Origin: Bilabrum cf. latius
Lineage: Eukaryota > Bigyra: Bicosoecida > Bigyra > Bicosoecida
Assembly: GCA_965178125.1 (NCBI GenBank)
Contig: OZ237763.1
Span: forward strand, 310,001-374,000
DNA length: 64,000 nucleotides
Direction: 5' to 3'
The notes beneath the pieces were generated by a model, which was given only the letters and a program-made list of their open reading frames with translations, was not told the origin of the DNA and did not search any database. The position numbers were made by a program, and so were the translations under genes. Below are positions 14,032 to 27,300 of this stretch, piece after piece; within the stretch, counting starts at the first letter, position 1, and each line of letters opens with the position of its first letter.

Positions 14032-17000
14032 ATGGCAGCCACATGTCGATTCTTCTCAAGCAAATCATACAAAGAGTCGGAAAAGGCTTGTAATGAGCTT
14101 ATTCCCCGTCCAAGGCCTGACTTTAGCGAAGAAGAAGTACTAGTAAGGGCGGTATCACTAAATTGCAGCCAGCCAGCAGTATTAGATTCTCTAGAATCTA
14201 AGTTGCAGCCAGCCAGCAGTATTAGATTGTCTGTTTTGCATTCAAGTTGCCCATCATTGTAGGTCTCCGGGGGTACCCTGCTCCATCTTGCCGCGAAGCA
14301 CTGCGACCCACGACTGTCCGAGCTCTTTATGGCTAAGGGTGCCACATGCGTGACCAAAGACGACGTGAGCGTGCATCGTTGTTTCGCGCACTTCAAGCTG
14401 ATTTAATAAAGCATCGCCGTATCTCGGTTAAATTTTATTACCACCTCGTCACCCTGCACCGTCCCCACAGAAAGGTCGTACGCCCATCCATTTCGCCGCC
14501 AGCCGCGGGCTGGCCCGCACTTGCACACGCATGATGGCCTCGGCCATCAAAGACCTCAAGCGGCGGAACATTCCCGTGGGCGCATTCCTACAAGATCACG
14601 TAAGTTTGGAGCGGGGCCATACTGACCCACGGGTGGTGCTGCACATATCGGGGGGCGCTGTGGCACTTGCTCACCCAGTGCCTGCCACCGGAAAAGAAGG
14701 TATATTCATTAAACTGTTCCGCCACTCATGCACCGGATTGTTTTGTGTCTGCCCGCTGCATTCGAACCTTGCTTCTCGCCGCAGCATGGCCGCACGCCGC
14801 TCCACTACGCAGCAGCCTTCGGATACCCCAAGACCTGCAAAACCATCGTGGATGTCTACCGCGCTGGGATGCGGGGCAGCGATGCCGAGGAGGACCGCGA
14901 CGATTTTCTCGACTTAGAGGACGAGGTGAGCCTGTGTGGATTCTCTGGTTGACTGAGCCTGGGGAGGGGGTCGGGTTTTTCAGTGATGTACCAGTGCCAT
15001 TGCTGCAACCAAGGCCCGGCTGTGGAAGTACCGATACCTCCAAACGGCACATCGTCCTGCATTACTATGTACAGCACTTGATGCCTCCATCATTATTCGC
15101 TGTGCTACATAAACTCTTTCTCTCTGCAAGATTGGGTAGTGTGTGCTTTGACTCAAACATTTGGTATTCTCTCTGCAAGCAGCGAGGATACACGGCCTCA
15201 GCCGTTGCTGCCATCAGGGGCTTCCCCGAGGTGTTCTCCGCGCTGAACAGCCACGGTGGTGAAGACGCGCTTATGAGGCTGACATTCGGGGTGAGAGACT
15301 CGTGTACCGCTCATCATAATGCGAACATGGCACGTTGTGGGTGCGGGACTTCGCCATGATCATGGGTCTCGGAGCTTCGGCACGGCCAATCAAACAGCAC
15401 TATGGATTGCACACAGCTCCTGAGCTCCCGGATTGACGTTCCCCGCAGCCGAACGGCCAGTCTTGTTTCCATGTAGCCGCGGAGAAAGGCCACCTGGGCA
15501 TCGTAAAACTCGCGCCTGGCTCACATGAAATGCTGGGTCACCGTGCAGCAGTGAGAAGACCGGCCCTTTGTGCAGACTAGAGTATCGCAGCAAGACTTGG
15601 CCGCCTTCCTACAAGGAATATATCATTAACGCCATGGAAATGTCATTTTGATGCGCAGGAAGGCGGTACTATGCTGCAGTTCGCGGCGCAGCAGGGGCGG
15701 CTGGCCGTGGTGGAGCACCTGCTTCACGAGGCACGTAGACTTGGCTTTCCACTCGAAGACCTGGTGGACGATGTGAGCACAAACTAGCCACCAAGATAGT
15801 AGTCGTTGAATATGGACGATTGGCAGCCGCTCAGCTAGCTGTAATGTCACCGAGAGACTCATTCGGGAACAGAACACCAGGTTATGGAGGCTAATGAATC
15901 CAGCCACAATCGATTGTTGTTCCCACCGCAGCACGGATCTACGCCGCTGCATGCCGCATGCATGAGCGGTCATGCCAAGGTCTGCAAGGCTCTCATCGAA
16001 GCTGGTATTCCGGTCAACACTGTGCAGCGCAAGGTAAGGCTATCCGCGGTACAGCTTGTCGCTGCCACAGAACCCATTTTGTAGACGAGCACAAAAGAAG
16101 AGGAAGAAAGATTCCTGTTGAACTTTCCAAACACAATTGGCTGACTGGATTTCGTGTCCTATTCACCGCAGCACGGCGTGCTTGCCCTCCATATGGGCGT
16201 CCACTGGGAGCGAGTCGTCGCGTGCGGGGTGCTGATCGCCAACGGAGCCGACCTGAGCCACCGCAATTTTGTGAGGTCGTGGCCACGAACCGTGCCTGAA
16301 TTTATCGCATTGTTTTATCACTCCTTCTGTACCGTCACTAGGATTTTCTCTTCTAGCTCGCAGAACGGGGAGTTCCCGATGGACGAAGCCGAGCCGGGCT
16401 CGATCCTGCGCCTTGCACTCGAGGAGGCGGGCATGGACAACGACAAGTGCGTCGAGCTTCTGCTCGAGTATTCCAATCCGGAAGATGCGGCCAAGCTGCG
16501 CGATCTCGTTCGGGATGACCGCCGACGGAAGGCACTTCTTCGGTTCAGGTGCGCTGTCGATGTTCCAGATGCACCCGCCAAAATTGCGACCGCTGTGCTG
16601 GATGGGGATAAGGAAACGGTGCAGAGGTATAATGGAATCTTCTCGGGCGATGGCGACTTTCTTAAGGCTTGCTGTACCCTGCCAAAAGAAGCAGCGGCAA
16701 GTTTTGAGGCTGTCCAGTAGGACTCAGGACCATCGGCAGGTGAAGGGTTCGGTTTCCAAGCCGGGCCCCTTGCCATTGCCGTCTTGCGCAACGACTGTAC
16801 TATCACGCGCTCCCTCATTGAGCGAGTTGAGGCCTTCTGCGACGTTGATGCTCAATTAACGAATCCCATGTCGCGGCGGTCCCGGTTGAGGCGCAAGCTT
16901 CTGCTGGATTTTATCACCCGCCAGTCGGTTGCTCCTGTCGGCTGCCCCAGCAAGCCTGGTGACGCATTCACCACGACTCTGGTAGAACTGTGCTGGATGA

Positions 17001-18034
17001 TGAAGGGAAAAGGCAGTCGCAGTGACGCAGCCGCAGAGGTGCTAGATTGGATGCGGAGCTGCGTGGTGCCCTTTTCAGTCGACGATTTCCAGACTGCAAT
17101 CGAATACGGGTGCGCGGGCGGCGACACTGCAAGCAGCAAGGCGGCGGCTTTGATGTTCAAGGACGCGAACATCAGCGCCAACAGGTGGCAAGTCCTGCTG
17201 GCTGAGCCATTAACCGCCTCACAGTCGCCAAAAGCCGCAGCAAAGACCAAGTTCAAGCCGAAGTCAGGGAGGCGAGGACGGCGTGGGAAGAGGAGGGGCA
17301 CCGCATCTGTGGCTCGTGCTGCTTCCGCTTCTAGTGGCGCCGGAAGTGGCACGAAGTCGTACATTAAGCCGTCCAGCAGGGAGCTGCCCATCGACATTCG
17401 GGCCACGTTCACGCCCCCAACTGTCCGCTGCTCGCATTTCGCAGACCGGGCCTTCCAGAAGGGGAATTCGCTGCGTGCTCGTTTGGAGTCCGTGCGTAAG
17501 CAGGCCAAATCTTCGCTGATGGGATAGCTTGCCGATTGTCTTGTGCATCGCACTGCAGGTATGCACCCCTATAAACTGGCTGCTGGCAAAGAGATTACCC
17601 AGGACCAGCCTGACGAGGCGGAGGATCCCGTTCAATGCGATGACACGGAGGCTGACTTCTCCCCGACAACCGACGTGAGTCCATTCGAACTTGACATGCA
17701 CGGGCCCGACGAATTCCTCGTGTTCCCGAGCGACGAGGAGGACGTGTGGCAGTGCTCCTTCAACACGGAGGGCACCAAGTCGAGGCCAAACGAACTGCAT
17801 CGCGCGCTCACGCCCGAACGGCAGAAAGACAGGGGCATTGGAACGCAGCCCATGTTCCGCGAGATGAGCGGCTGGCGGAGGTTCGACGGGACACCGGTCG
17901 AATTGGGCAGCAGGAAACCGAAGCAGGTCGATGGCCTGTAGGCGCTGGCGGCCGCGATGGCAGAAGTGAAAGGTGTGGCGCCTGGGTCGATGTCGACAGT
18001 AGATGCTCTATTCAGCTTGATGGATGGCTTCTGA
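14032..18034 (+). CDS. Ankyrin-repeat protein with ten exons and a long unassigned C-terminal region
   Basis: Exons: 14032-14142, 14263-14364, 14471-14599, 14785-14925, 15183-15290, 15449-15550, 15659-15772, 15932-16033, 16172-16270 and 16364-18034. Every intron is GT-AG and phase 0, and every exon length is a multiple of three, totalling 892 residues with a TGA stop. Exons 2-9 are 33-47 codons each and each carries roughly one ankyrin repeat (GGTLLHLAAKH, KGRTPIHFAA, HGRTPLHYAAAFG, NGQSCFHVAAEKGH, GGTMLQFAAQQG, HGSTPLHAACMSGH). Exon 10 (residues 337-892) has no domain I recognise; it includes a Lys/Arg-rich stretch near residues 625-650 and an acidic region after about 725. It reads through TAG at 16718, 17525 and 17939. 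A protein-interaction scaffold is likely; no specific partner can be inferred. Confidence 0.88.
14163..14228. repeat. Direct repeat pair inside intron 1 of the ankyrin gene
   Basis: A 26-bp block starting TTGCAGCCAGCCAGCAG occurs at 14163-14188 and again at 14203-14228, a 40-bp period. It lies inside the intron 14143-14262 and does not disturb the splice sites. Confidence 0.8.
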
Positions 18035-18246
18035 TGTGAAGCTTCCTGTTGAGACCCGTTGCGACCATTGCTGGACGCGGAGTCGCTGTGCGCAATCCGA
18101 TGACCCATGGGATGTTAACGGATTCGAGTGCATGGGCTGGGGTCGGATTTGGGTGCGATTTGCATTTAGCCGGAATTAACTTTTAAATCTAGAAGAATCT
18201 GACTGGAGTATGAGCTGTGCTACTATTCCTAGCGACAATCGATGGA

Positions 18247-21200
18247 TCACCGTGCACGGTCAACAAACTCCCAGACCGCATCCCAACCTTCCGCTTGCTC
18301 TTTACGCTGCTGCCGATGCCGCAGAGCTGGGAGGGGCTATTCTCCGAATGCCTCAACAGAAGTAGAACCCCCACTATCCGGCATTGGCGGCGACAACATC
18401 GAGTCGTCTACTCCTGCTCCCAAACCCAATCCACTCGGGTCCATACCTGCTCCAATCCCGCTCGAGGCAGGAGCGGCGACGCCCAGTAGAGTCGCGGCGT
18501 GCCTGCAAGCTCGCCTGAGCACGGCTTCCAGCTGCTCCTTATACCTCATCTCTGTGTAGTCCACGGTGCCCTCCAGCCCTCGAATACAACGCACAAGCCA
18601 CACACCGATGGCATCCACCGGATCATCGCCGATCGCACCGTCTGCAGCTTGAAAAGGCGAAGCTCCGCCAGCTCTTTTCGGCGGGGAACTCGATCCAGAT
18701 CCTGCATGGGACAACCACGCCCCTATGCTGCGCATTAGTCCGGCGGACTGCACCCCAAGGACGGTGTGACACGCTGCGATGCGCACTTTGAAATAAGGCG
18801 CCTGAGCCGCTGCCTCGAGGCTGGCTTTCATCGCCAGTCCCAGCCACCTTGGTGCGATCGGTGCTGGCGAGGGCACTGGCCCACGCGGTGCGATACCCTC
18901 AATCGCCACACCAAGCGCGTAGCACGCGTTCCAGCGCGTCTTGGCAGAGTGCTGGTCGTCTGTGAGACACCTGGCCAGAGTCATGAAGGCCTCCGGGATG
19001 TGCTTGGGCACCGTGACGCACGCCGTCCTGGACGAGCCCGGATCGCTTGCACGTCTGCTCACTGGAGACCCGTGGCCCGCTGAAGCAGCCGGCATCCCGG
19101 GGGCAGCTTTGCCCGTGTCTTGTATGCTGGCATCGGCACCCATGCTAGCGGTGCTATGGATAGAGAGCGCAACGCGAGCCGCAGCACCCAGCGCCCTCGT
19201 TGCAGCACTCACCACCTTATCTTTCTCTCCGCATGCCACTAAAAGAGCCTCCACGCACCGGTTCACCATGTCTGAACCGATAACCGTGCCGATGCTGCCG
19301 TACCAGTCAGGTGATTGCCCCTCGGCTAGTTTGGCAGATGAGGCATCGTGGCTGTCTTTTTCGTCTCCCGTGGCTCCGCTAGAGGCACTTGTGCCTGCCC
19401 CTGACGTGCTGAAATCGTTTGCTCCCTTGTCCTCTGCCCCTTCGTTGCGCGCAGTCGGCTCCAGCAGCACGCAGCCCAGCGCCCAGCTGGCTCTCACCCG
19501 GACCTGCACCCCTTTGTCAGTCAGGCCGTCCAGTGCGGCCTGCGCCACGGACCGAAGATCTCCCGGTCTAGTGCCTGATTTGCGGGAGCAGAGAGTTCCA
19601 AGCAAATGAAACCCAGCCGCTCGTGCGGCAGATACGGCGTCATCAACGGCGGCCAGCCCCAGCGCGATCGGCGCGGATGGCTGGGTCTGCGTGTCACCAG
19701 CAGACGACTTGCTGGACTTCGCAGCGTCTGTCTTGGGCACCCCAGCAGCCCGTTGCTACGAATGCTGCTCCCAGTCTTCCGGTAGCACGTGTGCAAGGCA
19801 CTACAGCGCACACGTGCGTACTCCCGCGGCTGGGTCCTCGCACGCCTGAGGCAACAAGGAGCCGAGAGCCTGCGCCATGGTCACAGGGCCGGGGGACGCC
19901 TCCGAAGCTGGATCGGTATCACCTGCACCGACAGATGCGCCACCAGCTGATCCAGCTGATGTGCGTCTGCTGTCTCCCCCGTCTGTAGTCTTGCCTTCCT
20001 GCAGCACGGGCAAGGCAGCACCGAGCGCCTCCGTCACCGCAGAGTCAACTCGCTTGGCCGCTGCCAGGTTAGGCTGCAGCTCCAGCCTCCGTCTAGCAGC
20101 CGCTCTTGCCCTCAGTACCTCTTCAAGGACCCTCAGAGCAGAAGATCGAATGCCAGCGCTAGAATCCTCCAAAGCAGTGCGGATGATGCTACTGATGTCG
20201 CGGGGCCAACGGCGCTTGGACGCGAATGCCGCCGTGTGGTGCCGGGCCACTCGGGCCAGCAGCGTAAGACCTTCCTATCGTATCTGCTGCGCCGCATCCG
20301 GCGCAGAAACGCAGCGAATCACGGCATCGAGTACCTTTTCTCCCACTCTTGCCGCATCCCCCACCACGCCCATCGGCTGCCCGGCCGCAGGCTATAGCAG
20401 CACCCGTCGAACCTCTGATGGCCCCGCCCTCGCGCCCACAAAGCAGGCCATGCACTGCAGTGCAGCGACACGGACCACGGGCGCATCGCTGCGGATGTGC
20501 CTGAGGATGCAAGGCGCCATGGACCGGAGGAGGGAGCCCCCCTCCAGCAGTCGATCGTACGGAGTTGCTGCGATCAGCGCACTTGCCGATCGAAGCACCA
20601 GCTGCACCTCTGTGGAAGATGGTGAACCGGGTGCTTGCACAGACGTAGACGAGCCGCTGCCTCTGTCTGCCTTGCTACTACTGCCTGACCTGCCCGGCCA
20701 CCTGCCGCCCACACCGCGGCGCTTGCCCGACTCTGCGCCTGACGCTGAGGACCAGCCGCCTCCTGCTGCAATGCCAGCTGACGTGAAGCCGTCAGCACCG
20801 CTCCCACCTCTATCGGAAGCAGAGCCTGCATCCGAGCCCACCCTTGAGCCACGCCTGCGGCCTCGCAAGCTATCACCCGGCTGCGCCGAGGAAGCCTCAA
20901 GCGCAGCTACGTTGAGAGGACCGCGCAGGAGAAGGAAGCATACACCCCTGTGCAGCTCCACCACGATGGCCTTGGTTCGGTCTGACGCAGTTGTCACACC
21001 AGCGAGCGCAGCTCTCCGGGCACGAGCCCGTGCGATGGCGCTGCGCCCCTTGGGACCAGCAGTGGACAAGCCCACACCGTCGCCGTCGTCATCCTCCACG
21101 TCCATGCCGAACGACTTTGGGATCAGCTGCATTGTGACTTCCAGGGGCAGGCGATCGGCCTTCGTGTGACGAGTGAGATGCGATGCGGTAGAGTCGGCAG

Positions 21201-24180
21201 CCGTCTTCGGTTCATCAGGCTGCTTGGTTTCGTTGTTCCCCCGTGCTGCTGCCTTTGCTTTGGCAGCGTCGCTCTCGGCTTTGCGTGCAGCAGCGCGCTT
21301 GCGCCTAGCGCCGATGGGCAGGATCGCAATCCATTTGGCAAGAGGGGCGCCGTCCAGGATGGCCGCCACGGCATCTGCGGCCGCCTCCCGCACCTTAGGG
21401 CTGGGGTCGTAGAGGATAACGGTCACGAGGCTGGGCGCGAAGGGCTTGTCATCGAGGGAGTCCACCTCGGGCAAGAAGAGCGCCCATCGGCCCTGTACGA
21501 GCTTCGGGCTGGCCCGTGAGACGGCTGCAATGCACTGCAGTGCGCTGCACCGGACGCGTACAGCGAGGTGCATGTGGCGAGTCGCGAGCGTTTCTACCAA
21601 TTGGGGCCTTGTGCCGGCTGCGCTGGCAATGCTGGGATCTTCACCAGCGCCGCTGGTAGTGGCCTTGCTTGCTGCATGTATACACGACGTTGATTCATTG
21701 TCGGAGCCTGGCAGGGCAGGAGGCTAGATCTGACGCTTCGGGGAGGCGCTTCCGTCCGGTGATGCCACGAATCCGACGGCTGGATGCAACTGCCTAGCTC
21801 GGTGCTAGTCCCGCCGTCCCGACTGCTCCTTGCCGAGGAGTGCGCTGGCGAGGTCTGTCTTGGACGGACCCGAGGACAGCTTGAAGGTCTGCCTGTTGCC
21901 CTGCTTCTGGCAAGGCATCAGACTGTCGCCGTCAGTCCCAGGGGTCGAGCTCTTCGCCGCCATGACAGTAGCGTCCCGTGCTGGCTTGGTGCCGCTATCC
22001 GTTCGAGGTGGCGTGAGGATGCGAGCCCTAGCCCTGCTGCGATCCAGCACCGGAGATGCGGCCGGAGAGCCGCCCGCGGCTGCTTCACTATCGATGAGAT
22101 GCGAGGGCTCGCGGTCTCCGCCCCCGCGTCTTCGCGGCGGCGTCAACGGGGAGTCTGCGTCGTTGCTCAGCGGCCTCCCTGCCCCCATGTCTCGAGCAAA
22201 ACGTCCAATTGTACCCTAGCTTCCATCCTTCGTTGCATTCTTGCGCACACTTGCTGGTGATGGCTGCTGCATCGCCCCGGCTCCAACGATAGCTTCGGGA
22301 TGCGCCGCCCCCGCCCCCTGTGCCGGCTTCCTCCTCCCGTTGAATCCCATGCACTGGTGCAAATACCGCAGTAGCTCGTCCAAATTCACGCGATACTGCG
22401 CTACACACCTGGGAAGGACACTCTAGAGAGCACGCAGGGAGCTACTCAGAAGCCGGGCGCTGTCTGCCAGCGGGATGAGATTGGAGCCTTCGAGGTAGGC
22501 ACAGAGTCTAAGGGACCGAAAAAGAGGACCGTACAAGAGCGTGTGAGCCCGAGCCGAAATGGCTCGCTGACCCCCCTTCATCACCACGTTGCTGGCCGCC
22601 ATCTGAGCCCAGTGCCTACCCACGCACAGCTACCTCCACACGTGCTCCTTTTGCATCGATTCTACTCCTCGTACCCTACTGGCTACCGCGCTGCTGCTGG
22701 CACTGCGCCCTGCCCGCGTCGCCGTCGCCGCGAACTCTCCTACTTGCTGTCCTACATTGATAGGCACCGCCAGAAGCTCTTCTAGTACCTGGATGATGAC
22801 TTGGTGAAGCTCTCCGCACCTATCTGCATTCTCGTGCAGCACTAGAGAGAGGGCCTGGCTGGACGCCACGGCAGACGCTGCGTGCTTGGTCGCGAGTGCG
22901 ACCGGGTCCCCATCCTGGGGCGGGCTGCCTGCGCTGCCTGATGCTGCGGTGGCCACTATTGATTGCTTTGGGGATGATGCATCGCTTCCTATCGTTTTAT
23001 CCTCGGCGCGGCCATGACCAGACCTCGTTCCAGGTGCACTATCGCTTGCTCCCGCACCAGACCGATGAGCCCCGCTCCTGTCCTCTCGCTGTCCTTTAAG
23101 CCGCAGCCCAAGGAACTCTCTGCATGCTCTCACGCTGTGCATAGCAGCAGCAAGAAGCACTCTCACCACGGGGCCGGTATCACCAGCTGACATCTCGATC
23201 GGCTGCGCCCGTGCTGTCCTGCACATGACCCCGGCGAACTGCTGGAGGCACTGCTCCTGCTGCCTGTCAAGCTGTGGCCCTCTGAGGGCACTGGCAAGTG
23301 CGGCTGCTTCGCGCTTCGATGCTTCTGCGGCTGTCTCTGCTGTGGAAACGATTGATTCAGATGGGCCAGGCATGCCTCCCCGCCCCGATGCAGCGGTGGA
23401 TGCAGCTGCTGCTCGCTTGGACGTTGATGCGGTGGACCAGAGACTGGATGACACGGGCCCATGATCCGCTCCAAATGCACCGATGCTTGCCTGCTTGCCC
23501 CATCCAGTGACGGCCGCTGTGGCATTCGCGGCCGAGACTGCCATCCTGCCTACGTCCTCGACCGATATGTCCCGACTGGGGAGACGGACCGAGCCAGCGG
23601 CTTCCAGCTGCTTGAGCAGGGCCGAAGGATCGCTCGCCGGAGATGTCCTGCTATCTGAGTGTTCATCCAGATGACTGCCGGCGATTCGCCCAAACTCCGA
23701 GACGATCTGTCGCCATACACGTCGCGGTCCGGCAAGCAGGCGGTCCACTCTCCGGTCGCTTAGGCCGCCTGACGGCTGAGCTTGCGTCCCCCCTGCAGGT
23801 GGACGCGACCTCGATCCCGGTGGTACATACTTCGAGTGGACTTTTGGTTGATACTCTTTTGTTTTCTTGCCATCCTGTCGGCTTTTGCGGCTCCTCAAGC
23901 GAGGGGTGCGCCTGGACTGTGAGAATGCAGGCGATGCTGCCAACGGAGATTGTGGCGTACCTTGGTCAGGCGACGTACTGCGTTGAAAGTAGATACTTTT
24001 GATACATTCCAAAAGTAGCAATTGGGACAAAATACTTCGAAGAAAGACCATGAGTAATAGTATAGGCAGTCGACTGGTTCAAAAGACAGCCTTCTCTCAC
24101 CTAGCTGGAGCAGCTCCTGCCTGAGCCCTGCTGCGAGATCCATTCTGACCGAACCGCGGAGACCTATCTCTCCATGACAT
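18247..24180 (-). CDS. HEATR6: HEAT repeat-containing protein 6 (HEATR6)
   Basis: Helical-repeat protein of poorly known molecular function. Exon 1 is 24180-24101, the phase 2 intron is 24100-23978 (GTGAGA to GCAG), and exon 2 is 23977-18247, ending at TGA; 1,936 residues against about 1,180 in human. The C-terminus is diagnostic: TRWNACYALG, then FKVRIAACHTVLG, then GTVDYTEMRYKEQLEAVLRR, matching the order of the human protein. Near residue 829 the conserved CSALQCIAAV, GRWALFLP and LYDPSPKVREAA segments fit the DUF4042 region. The frame crosses ten TAG codons (18337, 19756, 19801, 20275, 20392, 21724, 21805, 22216, 22423, 22630) without TAA or TGA. The N-terminal 500 residues are Ser/Ala/Gly-rich and unconserved. 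The start is the only in-frame ATG of the 5' exon and is less certain than the rest. Confidence 0.92.
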
Positions 24181-24325
24181 ACAGGAGTGCCGCCAATTCA
24201 GCTGAATGAAGAGTTTGCTGCCGTTTCGATCGGAGCCACAATTTCGTTCCTGTGAGGCATCCAGAGCCGTTTGGGAGCAAGAGTCATTCTTGGCAGTCTG
24301 CACGCGGACTGTTCAAGATATTACA
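24181..24325. promoter_or_regulatory. Putative bidirectional promoter of HEATR6 and NPHP4
   Basis: Only 145 bp separate the two divergent start codons, so 5' UTRs and promoters of both genes must be here or overlap the first exons. I found no convincing TATA box or initiator. The call rests on geometry alone. Confidence 0.4.
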
Positions 24326-27300
24326 ATGTCGGATCCTTCTAGTCGTAGACGATCATCTTAGGAAGCAGGGCCTCAGGGTGGTGGAAGCGTTCGAAGGGTG
24401 CAAGCTCAGATTGCAGCCTTCTTGAGGCGATAGCATCTGTATAACCAGATCCCTCATCCTTACCCAGAAAGCCTCAAGTCTTAGAATAGCCCACGTAGAG
24501 GTAAGCAATATGAATTGTGCTTGTTTTGGTCGTGGCTACTAAGAGCTATCGGATTCTCAAGTGTTGCGACCACTGTAGTTGCACTATCATCCCTCCTCAC
24601 GCAGCTTTTGTGCTGTACTTGGCCGGGAGCACTGTTCTAGTGCCGAGAGCATTATCTAGCACAAGCCCGGCAACGCAGCTCAGGCTGCGCTACCGAATTC
24701 ACCTGTTCGACAAGGCCACGGGTGTGTTTTTTGGCAGGACCTTTGTGACTTCGCGTGGGCAACTGCTCACGGCGAGTCGCCGTGGAAATGGCCCAGCTTC
24801 AAGCCAGGCCGATGTCATGCTATACGATGCCTAGGGCCCCGGAGAGCTCGCGTACGTGCATACTAGGGCAAATTCAGACGACATCATCGCCGCGGTGGAG
24901 GCCACAGTGGCCGTGTGCTCCAGGCGGCCTGTCGACCCAACGGCAGCGCTCCGGAATCATCAGCGGGAGCTGGAGGCATCTGCACCAAGCGAATCGCCAT
25001 ATGAAGAGGCGATCCAGAAAGCGGCGGCGGCCAGAGTTGCCCCGTCCACGTGGCATGACGGCGGGCTGGTCACGCTGCACGAAGTCTGTGAGCAAGCGGT
25101 CTGCATCTGCAGTCGTGTCATAGCCACAGCTTGCCTTCACAGCCGCGCGTATTGTGCCCCTTCAATAGCTAGCAACATCTACTTCAAGCCTTGTCGTTTT
25201 CTCCTGCTTGCACCGCAGCTGTTGGCTGGGCCCCACTGACGATGTTCAGTCCAAGCCGTACGGCCTCTTTGGCTGACGCCGCCAGCGTTACGACCCTGAC
25301 AGGAGAGGGCGCTCCCAAGCGAATATCGGTGCCTTTGCTCCAGGGAACACCGAGGGCACTGGTGGCCATGCATTCGTCCAACAGGCTGCACACACTGTAC
25401 GGTGCCAGAGCGCCCCCGAGCGATTCGGCCATCGTAAAGGCACAAACGGGCAGACAGGCAGGCGGCCAGCAGAGGCAGCAGCTGATGAACGAAGAACTCG
25501 CCCCGCACGTCCTGGCGCACAAACCTCCTTCGACTTTGCAAGGCACCAAGCTGCAGTACGTGCTGCTCAAGCACCCATCAGCCGCCCCCGCGCTGTCCAA
25601 CGTCGCTCCTCCGGATACCTTCATCGGGCCGTTCGACGTCCTGCCCGGCCTGGTGCCCGTGCGTGTCCCTCGGTCACTCGCCGCGGGAGCCGGCACGCTC
25701 GTCACAGGGAGAGCGGTCTCAACCGCGCCTCCAGCCGTGGCATGTCTCCTGCCAGAGGTCTCTTCCTTCTCCTCCGACTCGTCGCACGCAGCTGCGCCCG
25801 CACCAGCCATCATTGCGATGCCCAAGCTAGCCCCCAGACTCTGCCTCTCGGCGCAGCGAATCGCCCTGATGCTGCCCGCAGGATTCTCCAAGAGGGTGCT
25901 GGAGGCCTGCGTGCGAAGGCTGGAGGTGGACATGTGCTACAAGCGATCGGAGACTGACTTAGGCGAGGGTGTGTCCAGAGATCTCCTCAGTCGGTCCAGG
26001 CTGCAGGGCGCAGAGCTGCACCTGCAGCTGCACTCTGGAGTGCACGTCATGGAGGAGGCCACAGTGCCGCTCAAGATGGGCAGTGGAGGTGCCGGTAACC
26101 TTGGCGGTGGCATGGGCGGCATGCTGGCCATCGAGGACCCGGCAGCGGCGGCGAGAGCAGCGGAGGCCGCCATTCCCGGCCCCGGTGCAATGCGAGGCAG
26201 CACGATGCTTCTGTCCGACAGGGCAGTCCTGTTCCGCTCCTATGCGCCTCATCCCGCGGTGGCACTCGTGGCCAGCGTTCGCTTCATCGTGGAGCTCCCC
26301 ATGCTTCAGCCTGGCGAGGACGGTTCCCATCAAAGGGATGACTCGGGCATGCAGCACATGCAATAGCAGTAGCAGCAGCAGCAGGGAGGCGCGGTCGCGT
26401 CGGCCACCGGGATCATGCAGCCAGAGCAGCCGGCCCCCATGAGCGGGCACGTCGTGCTCGGCCGGTTTGCACAGCGCAAGATCATGGTGGGTAAACAGGT
26501 GTACCCCCTCTTCGATGGGCAGTCTATCCATCTCTCCAACGCGTCGCCAATGAGCAGGAGCGCAAGGCAAGATCCGTCCGATGGACGTCCTGATTCCTCT
26601 AGAGAAACGGCAGGCCCGTACACCAGAAGGCCTTTGGAGCTGCCTCTAAGAGCCCCCTATGCCTCCAATGCAATAGTGCGCGGCCTGTGGCTGGAGCGCG
26701 GCGGCGGGGACGCTCTGTTGCAGGAGCAGCCTTAGGTGTACATCTACGGACCCGAATCGCCTGTGGTCGGAATGAAGCTGGCACTGCACGGCAGCGAGGC
26801 GGCCAAAGCGGCGCCCAAAGCACAGCAGGTGGGTGAGGGGGCCGGCACCATGACCGTTGTGGCCCCGCAGCCGTACGCACCCGAAGACCCCGCCGCAGCA
26901 GATCGTGCCAGGCGAGAGGCTGCGGAGCGCAGGCAGCGGCAGGACGACCTAGACAGGAGGGCGAGGGATCTGGAGGAGCAGCGCAGGAGGGACGAGGAGA
27001 AGAGGAGGGAGTTCGAGGACGATCGCAGGCGGCGGGATCGTGACGACAACGACCGTGACCGTGACGACATCCGTGACAGAGACCGCGACTACGGCAGGGA
27101 CAGGGGTGATGACGGTGACGGTGATCTGGAAGACGAGCGACGGAGGCGACGCGAGGCGGAAGAGGAAGCGGCCGAGCAGCGCAGGAGGGCGGCAAGGCAT
27201 GAGGAGGAGCTCAGGAGGCTAAGGGAGAAGAGGGAGCGGGAGAGGGAGGAGTGGGAGAGGGAGCGCGACGATGAGATTAGGAGACTCAGGGACAAGATGA

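Noticed and set aside
23978-24051. ATG at 24051 as the HEATR6 start
   Set aside because: It lies in an A/T-richer segment bounded by good GT and AG splice sites that join an in-frame 5' exon. It remains the fallback if splicing is not confirmed.
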